64,000 bases of DNA, from NCBI GenBank assembly GCA_003524095.1, contig DOEE01000003.1, positions 721,018 to 785,017 on the forward strand. Direction: 5' to 3'. Positions 8,696 through 16,445 of this stretch are shown in pieces. The notes beneath the pieces are model-generated. The model was given only the letters and a program-made list of their open reading frames with translations. It was not told the DNA's origin and made no database searches. The position numbers were made by a program, and so were the translations under genes. Position 1 is the stretch's first letter. The number at the start of each line of letters is the position of its first letter. Source of the DNA: Clostridiales bacterium. Lineage in GTDB: Bacteria > Bacillota > Clostridia > Christensenellales > UBA1242.

Positions 8696-9199
8696 ATGGC
8701 TAATATAAAATCAGCAAAAAAGAGAATTAATACAATTCAAAGAAGAAGAGAAGAAAACAAATTCGTAAAAGCTACTATTGCAACTCAAATCAAAAAGTTT
8801 AGAAAACTACTTGAAGAAGGCAAAGTTGCCGAAGCAGAAAAGTTTAGCAAAGAAGTTTATTCTTATATCGACAGTGCTTGTAGCAAAGGTGTAATCCACA
8901 AAAACACTGCTAGCAGAAAGATTGGTAGACTTGCCGAAGCTCTTTACAAAGCAAAGGCTAGCGAAACAAAAGTAGAAAAAGTTGAAAAAGTTGAAAAAGT
9001 TGAAAAAGTAGAAGAAGCAGTTGAACCTGTTGTCGAAGTTAAAGCCGAAAAGAAAACTACAAGAAAAACAACCACAAAAAAGACAACTGAAGCAGATAAA
9101 AAGGTAGAAAAGAAAACTACTTCAACAAAGTCGACTGACACAGATAAAAAAGCCGAAAAGAAAACTACTACAAAAAAAGCTACTAAGAAGGCCGAATAA
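8696..9199 (+). CDS. rpsT: Ribosomal protein bS20 with long Lys/Thr-rich C-terminal extension
   Basis: Residues 1-86 are a normal bS20, a helical protein of the 30S subunit that binds 16S rRNA: ANIKSAKKR at the start and HKNTASRKIGRLAEAL at the end. About 80 further residues follow, with four tandem VEK units, an acidic patch, and then KKTTTKK/DKKAEKKTT repeats. Typical bS20 stops at about 87 residues. The second of two adjacent ATGs is chosen, as it gives the conserved MANIKSAKK start and better spacing to AAGGAG. The gene has its own promoter and a strong terminator. The tail is low-complexity and basic, so RNA or ribosome contact is plausible but not shown. Confidence 0.97.
   Translation: MANIKSAKKRINTIQRRREENKFVKATIATQIKKFRKLLEEGKVAEAEKFSKEVYSYIDSACSKGVIHKNTASRKIGRLAEALYKAKASETKVEKVEKVEKVEKVEEAVEPVVEVKAEKKTTRKTTTKKTTEADKKVEKKTTSTKSTDTDKKAEKKTTTKKATKKAE
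8972..9016 (+). repeat. Five tandem 9-bp units in rpsT
   Basis: Units of GTTGAAAAA (with GTAGAAAAA and GTAGAAGAA at the ends) repeat without gaps and encode VEK VEK VEK VEK VEE. Gain or loss of a unit keeps the frame. Confidence 0.9.
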
Positions 9200-9205
9200 T
9201 TAAAA

Positions 9206-9233
9206 ACGAACCAAAATTTGGTTCGTTTTTTTT
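9206..9233 (+). terminator. Terminator of rpsT
   Basis: ACGAACCAAA/TTTGGTTCGT perfect stem followed by eight T. Confidence 0.95.
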
Positions 9234-9244
9234 GTACTTTAAAA

Positions 9245-9263
9245 CCCCCAGATAGTCTGGGGG
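9245..9263 (+). repeat. Left-end hairpin of the IS200-type element
   Basis: CCCCCAGA-TAG-TCTGGGGG, a perfect 8-bp stem. In this family TnpA recognises subterminal hairpins as single-stranded DNA. Confidence 0.88.
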
Positions 9264-9291
9264 TTCAGTGGAGGTTTACCGTTGAACAAAA

Positions 9292-9349
9292 TATCTCCTT
9301 ATGTTAATATAATTTTGGTCTGCCAACCAAAATTTAACATAAGGAGATA
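9292..9349 (+). promoter_or_regulatory. Stem-loop sequestering the tnpA ribosome-binding site
   Basis: TATCTCCTTATGTTAA pairs with TTAACATAAGGAGATA, with further pairing of ATTTTGGT and ACCAAAAT inside. The right arm contains the AAGGAG Shine-Dalgarno of tnpA, so folding would block its translation. IS200 is known to limit transposase this way. Confidence 0.85.
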
Positions 9350-9356
9350 AAAGTCT

Positions 9357-9809
9357 ATGAATGACACAAATAGTTTAGCACACACGACTTGGAATTGCAA
9401 GTATCACATTGTATTTGCACCAAAATATAGAAGAAAGGTGTTCTTTGGTCAAAAAAGAAAAGAAATAGGTGCAATTCTAAGGTCGTTGTGTGAATGGAAA
9501 CAAGTAGAAATAATTGAAGCAGAAGTTTGTCCTGACCATATACATATGTTAGTAAAAATCCCACCAAAACTAAGCGTAGCAAGTTTTGTGGGATTTTTGA
9601 AAGGTAAAAGTAGTATATTAATTTATCAAAAATTTGCAAATATGAAATTTAAATATAGGAATAGAGAGTTCTGGTGTAGAGGATATTATGTAGATACAGC
9701 TGGAAAGAACGATATAAAAATTAAAGAGTATATAGCGAACCAACTGAAAGAAGATAAAATGATGGAACAAATGACAATACAAGAAATAAATAATCCGTTC
9801 GCAAACTAG
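9357..9809 (+). CDS. tnpA: IS200-type Y1 transposase TnpA
   Basis: A 150-residue HUH-class single-strand transposase, the normal length for IS200. The HUH histidine pair is in CPDHIHMLVKIPPK near residue 60, and the catalytic tyrosine is in WCRGYYVDTAG near residue 118; NDIKIKEYIANQ is the conserved C-terminal helix. AAGGAG lies 10 bases before the ATG, inside the inhibitory stem-loop. The frame is intact with all catalytic residues, so the element could still be active. It ends in UAG. Confidence 0.96.
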   Translation: MNDTNSLAHTTWNCKYHIVFAPKYRRKVFFGQKRKEIGAILRSLCEWKQVEIIEAEVCPDHIHMLVKIPPKLSVASFVGFLKGKSSILIYQKFANMKFKYRNREFWCRGYYVDTAGKNDIKIKEYIANQLKEDKMMEQMTIQEINNPFAN

Positions 9810-9891
9810 GCGGTTCGCTTCGCAAGTGGCAGACCAAGAGTGAGCGATTTCGCTATGCTAGTAATATGGGGTTATACCCCGAAATGAAAAA

Positions 9892-9910
9892 CCACCAGCT
9901 AGGCTGGTGG
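9892..9910 (+). repeat. Right-end hairpin of the IS200-type element
   Basis: CCACCAGC-TAG-GCTGGTGG, a perfect 8-bp stem with the same TAG loop as the left end. A smaller GGGG-TTATA-CCCC hairpin lies at 9868-9880 inside the element. Confidence 0.88.
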
Positions 9911-9928
9911 ATATTTATTCGCAAAAAA

Positions 9929-9981
9929 AGCAAATATTTAATTCTATCAAATTAAAGATCTAACAGAATTAAATATTTGCT
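9929..9981. terminator. Bidirectional terminator
   Basis: AGCAAATATTTAATTCT and AGAATTAAATATTTGCT form a 17-bp perfect stem with T-rich flanks on both strands. It serves the minus-strand gene that ends at 9989. Confidence 0.88.
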
Positions 9982-9988
9982 TTTTATT

Positions 9989-10474
9989 TTATTGTCTATG
10001 TCTATTGTCAACAATATTATCTATTGCAATAACAAGTGCAATTAAGAAAGGAATATCTTTTTCGTCTGCTTCAAGTTCAAAGCTGTCTACAAGAAAATCA
10101 ATTTTTCTTCTGATAATTCCGATAACGGCACCATTTTTGAGTATTTCACAAGTAAGTGAGAAAAATCCGCCTTCTATTTTGATTTCATCACCAAGTCCCT
10201 CAATAAAGTATTCCTGTTTAACATTTATCCATTTGTCTTTGACTGTAGCAATTTTTTTCTTATTTTCGTCATAAATAAACGCCTTGTGCGTAAAGAAATT
10301 TAGCCACTTGTTTCTCACAGTAAACAAAGTTTTTCCGGACATATCTTTGATTTTTTTCTTTTTTGTAATGCTAATAATCTTGCCTTTAACTTTATAAAGC
10401 GGTTGTTTGTTTTCGTCAACTACTGTAGAACTTCCACCTAGAGATATAAATTTATTTTTGATATATACTTTCAT
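9989..10474 (-). CDS. LURP-one-related (tubby C-terminal-like) family protein
   Basis: 161 residues forming a run of short beta hairpins: KVYIKNKFISLGGSSTVVDENKQPLYKVKGK, then repeated blocks of the type 'x-V-x-D-K-W-x-N'. This pattern fits the LURP-one/YxjI (tubby-like) fold, whose bacterial members have no settled function. No signal peptide. The start is chosen for AAAGGAG 6 bases upstream. It is the last of three genes expressed together, after two membrane proteins, which suggests a membrane-linked role; that is inference. Confidence 0.72.
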   Translation of the reverse strand: MKVYIKNKFISLGGSSTVVDENKQPLYKVKGKIISITKKKKIKDMSGKTLFTVRNKWLNFFTHKAFIYDENKKKIATVKDKWINVKQEYFIEGLGDEIKIEGGFFSLTCEILKNGAVIGIIRRKIDFLVDSFELEADEKDIPFLIALVIAIDNIVDNRHRQ

Positions 10475-10484
10475 AATTTCTCCT

Positions 10485-10991
10485 TTATCCCAAAATTTTT
10501 GCAATTGCAACTATACAGCCCGCAACCAATCCAATCCACATAAATAACTTAACGATTTTCATAATTTTAAGTCGTTTTTTAGCTTTGTTATCAACATAAT
10601 AAATATTTGTAAGTTCTTGGGTTTTGCATTCTGTAGAAATTTCAAATGCACGACCATTATTTGAATAACCATTGAGTGCGAGTTTAACTTCGCTAGTTTC
10701 ATTCAAGTCGACTTTAACTTTGTAGGCGTACACGATACAATGTTTGTCGTATCTAGGTTCTAATATTCCAAATAGACTGATTACAAAGAATATTAGAGAC
10801 ATAAGCACCCAAAGTTTCCCATTTATTTCAAGATATTTATAGATAGATATTTCTACACTGGATTTTTCTGTTTGAAAAGTTCCTTCTATATTTCCATAAT
10901 TATTTCGTTTCGCTTTAAATTTTTGATTATCTACAAGTACTGTGGCTTGACCTTTGGGGCAACCTGAAATTTTTAGTTTTAGTGTATTCAT
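10485..10991 (-). CDS. Uncharacterised protein with two membrane segments
   Basis: 168 residues, not recognised. There is a beta-rich N-terminal part (about residues 1-55, LKLKISGCPKGQATVLVDNQKF), a membrane segment at about 60-78, an outward or cytoplasmic loop of about 60 residues, and a second membrane segment near 145-165. The ATG overlaps the stop of the gene before it (ATGA), which implies translational coupling, and AAGGGGG lies upstream. The first 50 residues resemble a carboxypeptidase-regulatory-like or PEGA-like beta domain only loosely. Confidence 0.7.
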   Translation of the reverse strand: MNTLKLKISGCPKGQATVLVDNQKFKAKRNNYGNIEGTFQTEKSSVEISIYKYLEINGKLWVLMSLIFFVISLFGILEPRYDKHCIVYAYKVKVDLNETSEVKLALNGYSNNGRAFEISTECKTQELTNIYYVDNKAKKRLKIMKIVKLFMWIGLVAGCIVAIAKILG

Positions 10992-11596
10992 GCTCTACCC
11001 CCTTCCAAAAGCAAAACTATTATAGCAATCACAATCAAAGCTAAAACTACAGACGAAAAGACAATTCTTGCAGTGTGGTTTCTTGTTTTGTCGCAAGCCA
11101 GTAAAACTATTGATACAACAGCACTAATGACACCCAAACCCGAAATAATCGGCCAAAACTTTATCAAAAATGCAGAAACATCGCTGAGTGTTTGAGAACT
11201 ATTCATAAGTCCATCCCAATATCCCGGAAACACAAGTAAAATTATTCCTAATGTTACGATAATAAGCGATAGTCCAACAATCCAAATAAGCCAACTTATT
11301 ATAACTGTAATAGCCGATGCAAAACTCAAAATTACACAAACCAAAGATAAATTAGAAAGAATAATCGCAAACCTAGAAAAATACATCGAAGATAATACTT
11401 TGGCTGGAGTTTCAACAAAAGGGACATTTGAATCTGTTTTTAAATCTTTTGAGACTGTGGGATTATTTAAAGTAGTATCTTTTTGTGTGTCACGTGACAT
11501 ATTTTCATTGGAATTTTCCAACTTAATATGTTGGTTTTCGTTGGCAACATCTTTATTTGAAAGATTATCTAAATTAATATTGTTTTTATTATCCAT
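10988..11596 (-). CDS. Uncharacterised multi-spanning membrane protein
   Basis: 202 residues, not recognised. The first 65 are polar and rich in Asn, Asp and Lys, probably disordered. Four hydrophobic segments follow (about 75-97, 100-122, 143-165, 178-198). AGGAGA stands 5 bases before the ATG. It is the first gene of the three-gene unit that ends with the LURP-one-like protein, and its stop overlaps the next start. The membrane part may be a DUF4190-like or DUF4870-like small membrane domain, but I see no decisive motif. Confidence 0.7.
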   Translation of the reverse strand: MDNKNNINLDNLSNKDVANENQHIKLENSNENMSRDTQKDTTLNNPTVSKDLKTDSNVPFVETPAKVLSSMYFSRFAIILSNLSLVCVILSFASAITVIISWLIWIVGLSLIIVTLGIILLVFPGYWDGLMNSSQTLSDVSAFLIKFWPIISGLGVISAVVSIVLLACDKTRNHTARIVFSSVVLALIVIAIIVLLLEGGRA

Positions 11597-11698
11597 AAAT
11601 CTCCTATATTTTTATTATATAAAAACTTTTGTAAAATTGCAAATCAAAATACACACATAAAAACTAATAAATTGCAATTAATTGCTGATTTTTACGTT

Positions 11699-12670
11699 CT
11701 AAATGTTTAAAATTTTGAGTACAATTAGACCAACTGCATTATCAATACTCATATTGCTCTGTTTCAAATCAAAATCAACTTGAGACAAAAGTTCATTAAT
11801 TTTTTTGAGTTGTGACTTTGAAAACAACCCCGCTTGTTGCATACTCATTTTGACAGCATACTCTTTGACCCCAAGAAGTTTTGATAGTTCCATTCTGTTT
11901 TTGTCTTGATTAAGTGTCACCATAAATAGTCTTCTGAAATGCGAAAAAATTATGGCTGGCAATGTTCTAAACTCGTCTTTTTTCGCCTTCATATCACTAA
12001 TTATTTGATAAACCCTTATGCTATTCTTTTTTGCCAAAGCGTCTGTTAATTCAAATACTTGATACTCAAGACTTGGGGTAACCAATTCTTTTATATCGCT
12101 GATTTCAATACTATCTTTGTCCCCTACATATGAGATTAATTTATTTAATTCAACTGTAATCTTTGCCAAATCCCCCAAGGTATAATCGTACAAGAGTTTT
12201 ATAGTTTCTTCTGATATATTTTTATTTGACATATTTGCGATTTGCTTAATTTTCAAAGAAACAATATTAATTCCAAGTCTATTACAATCAATACTTTCTA
12301 TATTTTTGTCAATAAATTTGATGTCGTTGCTTCCCAAGTTTACAATAAGCACACTCGACATATTTGGACATTCAAGATATTCTTGCAAGTCTTTGATATT
12401 TTTAAGTTCATTCAGTTTGGACATTCTAATATCCAAATAAACTATTTTTTTATCACAAAACACAGGAAGAGTATTAAGTGCACGAACTACGTCTTTCATA
12501 TCTATTATCCCTTCGCCAAACTTAATTAAGTTTAAGTCTTCCATTTGCATGCCTGAATATTTAACTATTAGATTATATGCCGAAGAAAGCAAAAACTCAT
12601 CAACACCCATAAGTAAATAAGCGGGTTCAATTTTTGATTTCAAGTTGTTTTTTAGTTCTTCAAATTTCAT
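11699..12670 (-). CDS. holA: DNA polymerase III subunit delta
   Basis: The clamp-loader wrench that opens the beta sliding clamp. It has 323 residues, the usual length. The AAA+-like N-terminal domain starts with AYLLMGVDEFLLSSAYNLI and carries the LNTLPVFCDKKIVYL block. A helical middle follows with EISDIKELVTPSLEYQVFELTDALAKK, typical of HolA, and then the C-terminal collar domain. As in all delta subunits there is no Walker A. The ATG overlaps the comEC stop (ATGA), and the comEC-holA pairing is common in Firmicutes. It ends in UAG. Confidence 0.93.
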   Translation of the reverse strand: MKFEELKNNLKSKIEPAYLLMGVDEFLLSSAYNLIVKYSGMQMEDLNLIKFGEGIIDMKDVVRALNTLPVFCDKKIVYLDIRMSKLNELKNIKDLQEYLECPNMSSVLIVNLGSNDIKFIDKNIESIDCNRLGINIVSLKIKQIANMSNKNISEETIKLLYDYTLGDLAKITVELNKLISYVGDKDSIEISDIKELVTPSLEYQVFELTDALAKKNSIRVYQIISDMKAKKDEFRTLPAIIFSHFRRLFMVTLNQDKNRMELSKLLGVKEYAVKMSMQQAGLFSKSQLKKINELLSQVDFDLKQSNMSIDNAVGLIVLKILNI

Positions 12671-14868
12671 AATGCAAATCCCTCTTTATATTTATTTAAT
12701 ATATAAAAACCAGTTTTGTCAAGACTAATTACATTAGGTTCCAATGATTTATTACATACAAGACGTTTGTGGCTTATATTATAAACTCCAAGATTTGTAT
12801 CAGTATTATTTAAATAAAGTATATCCACTTTTGAAAAATTATCCATTAAAAACCTTGCTTCTTTTTTGTTTGGCTTAATTTCGGGAATAAGCACAGTTCC
12901 CAAACTTGTTTTTAAATAAACAGCAATTATATATCCGTCATAATGAACAGTTTCAAGTCTAAGCGAGCCCACTTCAACATTCAATTCAAAAATATTTATA
13001 TTAGGAATCCTTTTGGATAGTTCAGAGTAATTAAAATCTGACGGAACATAGATATTTTTGACGCTGTTATCATTACAAATTTCTACTAGATTATTTAGTG
13101 AATTTAGTTGTAAATCATAAGCAATTATATTATCAATATTTTTGATATGTAAATTTTTTAGGTCAGTCACAACTCTGCTATTTTTTATATTAGAGCCAAT
13201 CAGCGTTACGATATTATCTTCGACATAATAGCAAACATTTCCTTTGTAATTCTGTACAAAAATCAAATTGTCATTGCTATAATTATTTGGAATTGCAGAC
13301 ATAAGAAACATAGTAATCAAAAGTGACGTTAATACAAAGGATAGTCCAAACTTAATGTACTTTTTTATCATGAAAAAATGAAGAATTATTGATATAATCA
13401 AAATCAGTGTCAATGTCCAAAAACTTACATTAAAGATTTTGAATATGCCAAATTTTATATTTGAAACATAGTCAGCAATTGTTTTGATTATATGCAAAAA
13501 TAATTCGGGAACTTTGAGTAAAAATCCCATAAAAGGCAAAATCAAACTCACAAAAGCAACAACAAAAAGCAAAACATAAGTTATGCTAAAAATTGGAAGA
13601 ACAAAGATGTTTGTGATAATCCCAAGCAAACTAACCTTTGCAAAATTATTAAACCCAACTGGCAATATCGCCAAGTTAGTTGCAATACTTAGAGCAAGTG
13701 AACTGGCAAACACTTTGGGAAGTTTGATTTTTTCAAGCATTTTTGAAAGAGTTGGAGCAAGAGAAATTATAGCAAATATACACAAAAAAGATAATTGAAA
13801 TGATATAGTAAAAAGTGCAAACGGACTAAATGCAAGTATAATTAGACCCGCTATACTCAGAGAACTTAGACTATCATACTCAATTAAATATATATCGCAA
13901 AGGGTTAATACAATCGCCATAATACTCGCCCTACACACAGACGGAGTAAATGAGCATAGATACGAATAAAATACAAGAATTGCAGAAAGTATGCCAAGTC
14001 TTACAAACTTGTTCATTTTGATTTTTTTGAGTATAAACATAATTGCTGAGACAAGCACACCGATATGCAAACCCGATACTGCTAGAATATGAGATATTCC
14101 CGCATAACTAAACATATCTGACAAGTCTTGGCTTAGTCCCTGTTTGTCACCAAACAAAATCGCATACGAAATATTTGCATTGTCATAGTTGAGATTGCTT
14201 ATTAAATTTTGATAAGTCGAATTTTTGATTATGTCTTTGAAACTTTGTTTCCCCGCTTCAACTTCACATTTATCAACTCCTACATAACAAGAATAGCCCA
14301 CACCCTGAAAAATCTTTTTTCCATTGTTAGTATCAAAATGGAATGATTCAAGTTCGGTTTCAAATGCAACTTGGTCTCCCAAATTAACTACAAAGTTTTT
14401 TGTGGTGTACACAACAATTTTGTAATCAACTTTAACTTGTTCTTCACTATTATCAACAACGGCATCTTTAATTAAAAACCTAGTTGATGTATCCTCAAAT
14501 ACTATGTTGTCACATACAACACCATTAACTTTAACCGTACCATAAAAGTCTCTAATATTATTTGCTTTGCTAACTGGGAAAATGATACTTACTGTTCCTA
14601 AAATAAAAACAACAAAGAAAACAATACTCGATACCAACAATATTTTGCTAATGTTCTTTCGATATTCAATTTTTTCATTATATGATTTTGTTTTTATTGC
14701 ATAAATAATTATAGCAACACAAAGCATTAATACACCAACAAGCATTACAATCGCTAGCGTAGTTTTTATCCTATTTAAGTACCAATTAAAACCAAAAAGA
14801 ATACCGAGCATAAGCCCGACAAATGCTACAAAAGTTATTCTAATGTTTACGATTCTTTTGTTTGTCAT
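12667..14868 (-). CDS. comEC: ComEC/Rec2-family DNA uptake channel protein with degenerate C-terminal domain
   Basis: A polytopic membrane protein of about 733 residues, the family of channels that carry single-stranded DNA across the membrane in competent cells. After an N-terminal membrane pair and an OB-like periplasmic domain comes the competence domain, with the signature SHILAVSGLHIGVLVSAIMF and CRASIMAIVLTLCDIYL. The C-terminal part (about residues 530-733) sits where a metallo-beta-lactamase-like domain is expected, but the HxHxDH metal site is missing: the region reads NIIAYDLQLNSLNNLVEIC. So the nuclease-like domain is present as a fold but probably inactive. An ATG 12 bases inside the TTG-started frame is preferred. 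Confidence 0.9.
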   Translation of the reverse strand: MTNKRIVNIRITFVAFVGLMLGILFGFNWYLNRIKTTLAIVMLVGVLMLCVAIIIYAIKTKSYNEKIEYRKNISKILLVSSIVFFVVFILGTVSIIFPVSKANNIRDFYGTVKVNGVVCDNIVFEDTSTRFLIKDAVVDNSEEQVKVDYKIVVYTTKNFVVNLGDQVAFETELESFHFDTNNGKKIFQGVGYSCYVGVDKCEVEAGKQSFKDIIKNSTYQNLISNLNYDNANISYAILFGDKQGLSQDLSDMFSYAGISHILAVSGLHIGVLVSAIMFILKKIKMNKFVRLGILSAILVFYSYLCSFTPSVCRASIMAIVLTLCDIYLIEYDSLSSLSIAGLIILAFSPFALFTISFQLSFLCIFAIISLAPTLSKMLEKIKLPKVFASSLALSIATNLAILPVGFNNFAKVSLLGIITNIFVLPIFSITYVLLFVVAFVSLILPFMGFLLKVPELFLHIIKTIADYVSNIKFGIFKIFNVSFWTLTLILIISIILHFFMIKKYIKFGLSFVLTSLLITMFLMSAIPNNYSNDNLIFVQNYKGNVCYYVEDNIVTLIGSNIKNSRVVTDLKNLHIKNIDNIIAYDLQLNSLNNLVEICNDNSVKNIYVPSDFNYSELSKRIPNINIFELNVEVGSLRLETVHYDGYIIAVYLKTSLGTVLIPEIKPNKKEARFLMDNFSKVDILYLNNTDTNLGVYNISHKRLVCNKSLEPNVISLDKTGFYILNKYKEGFAL

Positions 14869-14947
14869 CTTTTGTTCCAATTAGTACTACATTATATCAA
14901 TATTAGTATACAATAATTGCGCGTATTTTCAAAGGCTTTTTGTCAAA

Positions 14948-14985
14948 AATACAACCTAAAATGTAACAATATTTTAGGTTGTATT
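14948..14985. terminator. Terminator between spoIVFB and comEC
   Basis: AATACAACCTAAAAT and ATTTTAGGTTGTATT form a 15-bp perfect stem, with T-rich sequence on the minus-strand 3' side. Confidence 0.9.
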
Positions 14986-15027
14986 TTGTCTTAATACCAA
15001 AAGAAAACCAGACACAAAATTTGAATA

Positions 15028-15807
15028 TTACTTAAGCAAATCGGTTTCATTAATTGTTTCAGTTTTGCCATCTAATTCATTTTTAAAAACCGAAAAATAA
15101 TGTGGGTTTAGATACTTGACTAGTTCTTTTTTGTTGTGCGTTGATACTTTAAACACTTTGACTTCAATAGGTTTATCGTTGTTTTTATTTAAACTCTTAA
15201 TCTTGTCAAAATATACGTTTTTGTCAGAAGTTATAGAGTTTACTAACAAAAACATACTAGTTATTAACAAATTGTAGTTAGTTTTAAAAAATATAGATAT
15301 TAAAAACAAAACTACAAACAATATTCCAAAAGTCAGACAAACAATTTTGTTTATCCTAAGACACTTGTTTCGATTTTTGCCTTTTAGACAAAGAATGGAC
15401 ACAATTATTCTACCGCCATCAAGCGGATACAAAGGCAACAAATTAAACATCATTACAACAATATTGCAAATCAAAAAATCGTATGTGTATAGATAAGATA
15501 ATGGAAAAATCCACCACAAACAAATTGTAACAACAATCAAAATTAAATTCACAAGTGGGCCACAAAGCGAGATGATAATATCATGTTTGCTTTTGAAACT
15601 CGAATTTGTAGTTATTCCTGCACCACTCAGAGAATAGATAATTGAATCCATCTGATAGCCATAATATTTTGCACAAAAATAATGTCCGTATTCATGCATG
15701 GTTACAACAACAACATAATAAAAAATTTTATTAAACCAGTTAAAATAAATACAGACAAAAACATACAAAGCAAAAAGTGGATGAAATTTAATTTTTAACT
15801 TTCCCAT
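15028..15807 (-). CDS. spoIVFB: Site-2 intramembrane metalloprotease SpoIVFB
   Basis: In Bacillus this protease cuts pro-sigma-K in the mother cell membrane. The 259-residue protein has several membrane segments, the zinc-binding HExxH as TMHEYGHYFCAK near residue 38, and the second metal/active motif as NLLPLYPLDGGR near residue 118, giving the typical site-2 protease pattern. The C-terminal roughly 55 residues are soluble. It overlaps the upstream gene by 13 bases, and that gene is an SpoIVFA-like partner, which settles the assignment. No sigK is in this window, so the substrate cannot be checked. Confidence 0.93.
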   Translation of the reverse strand: MGKLKIKFHPLFALYVFVCIYFNWFNKIFYYVVVVTMHEYGHYFCAKYYGYQMDSIIYSLSGAGITTNSSFKSKHDIIISLCGPLVNLILIVVTICLWWIFPLSYLYTYDFLICNIVVMMFNLLPLYPLDGGRIIVSILCLKGKNRNKCLRINKIVCLTFGILFVVLFLISIFFKTNYNLLITSMFLLVNSITSDKNVYFDKIKSLNKNNDKPIEVKVFKVSTHNKKELVKYLNPHYFSVFKNELDGKTETINETDLLK

Positions 15808-16400
15808 ATGATTTTACTTTTACTTATTTTTAGATTACTTATTTGAGTGTCATTTTGAAAAATCTTAAGATATACAGTATTCCCGGTTTTTGTTGTTGCA
15901 ATATCTTGACCGGACTTAACTATATCATTTTCTTTTACTCCAACAATTTCAACGTTCTCAATCCTTGTTTCAAGATTGTTGTTATGTTTAATAGTTATAC
16001 ATTTTACACCGTCAGTACTTTTGTTCACACTCACAACCATGCCACTCTCACAGGCGGACACCATTATAGAATTCCCCACCGTAAATTTAATAGTTCCGTC
16101 CATTAAGATTTCATAAATCCCACCCTTAATTGGCAAAACCAAATTCAAAGTGTCTTTTTCAATTGCATTAGCATTTGTGAACACAACTCCACTATTATCA
16201 CTATAAAGCGAACTTACGGGATTTAACACTTTTATAATATCGGTTTTGATACTTTGAAATAGTGTGTTATTAGTTGCGAAACACACCAAAAATAACGAAA
16301 CAATAACAAAAGGAATTATAGACTTGTGACTGCTTTTCTTTTTACATTTTATTATAATTTCATTTTTTGTCATAGACAAAATCATTACTTTGTTTTCCAT
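15795..16400 (-). CDS. spoIVFA: SpoIVFA-like membrane protein with M23-type domain
   Basis: Partner and inhibitor of SpoIVFB in Bacillus. About 200 residues: a basic cytoplasmic start, one membrane segment at roughly residues 29-47 (SIIPFVIVSLFLVCFA), then an extracytoplasmic lipoyl/LysM-like beta domain of the M23 peptidase family (LVLPIKGGIYEILMDG, MVVSVNKSTDGVKCITIKHNN, KENDIVKSGQDIATTK) lacking the HxxxD and HxH zinc residues, as in SpoIVFA. I give the longest ATG start. The sigma-E-like promoter at 16406-16435 would place the transcript start near 16399, in which case the ATG at 16385 is the more likely start. Confidence 0.85.
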   Translation of the reverse strand: MENKVMILSMTKNEIIIKCKKKSSHKSIIPFVIVSLFLVCFATNNTLFQSIKTDIIKVLNPVSSLYSDNSGVVFTNANAIEKDTLNLVLPIKGGIYEILMDGTIKFTVGNSIMVSACESGMVVSVNKSTDGVKCITIKHNNNLETRIENVEIVGVKENDIVKSGQDIATTKTGNTVYLKIFQNDTQISNLKISKSKIIWES

Positions 16401-16405
16401 ACTAG

Positions 16406-16435
16406 AGTATATGCTTGTCCACAAACTTATATTAC
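16406..16435 (-). promoter_or_regulatory. Probable sigma-E promoter of spoIVFA-spoIVFB
   Basis: On the minus strand GTAATATA, 14 bases, then CATATACT. Against the Bacillus sigma-E consensus GTMATATT-N14-CATACAMT each box matches 7 of 8. The Bacillus spoIVF operon is known to be read by sigma-E, which fits. Confidence 0.65.
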
Positions 16436-16445
16436 AAACAAAAAT

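Larger units (their letters stand above)
9241..9912 (+). mobile_element. IS200-type insertion sequence (IS200/IS605 family, tnpA only)
   Basis: A compact element of about 670 bp with a single Y1 transposase gene and no tnpB. Instead of inverted terminal repeats each end carries an imperfectly unrelated hairpin, as is usual for this family: one at 9245-9263 and one at 9892-9910, both with a TAG loop. A long inverted repeat covers the transposase ribosome-binding site. It lies between the rpsT terminator and the bidirectional terminator at 9929, so it interrupts nothing. Exact ends cannot be fixed from one copy. The element is visibly richer in G+C than its surroundings, which fits recent arrival, and the open frame is intact. 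Confidence 0.9.

Noticed and set aside
8944..9141. Minus-strand frame rich in Phe and Val over the rpsT tail
   Set aside because: It is the mirror of the Lys/Thr repeats of rpsT, with no ribosome site.
9810..9890. Guide RNA (omega RNA) of the IS200-type element
   Set aside because: There is no tnpB gene; the region is the ordinary right end of the element.
11669..11690. Terminator of holA (GCAATTAATTGC)
   Set aside because: The stem is short and only AT-rich sequence follows; not strong enough to call.
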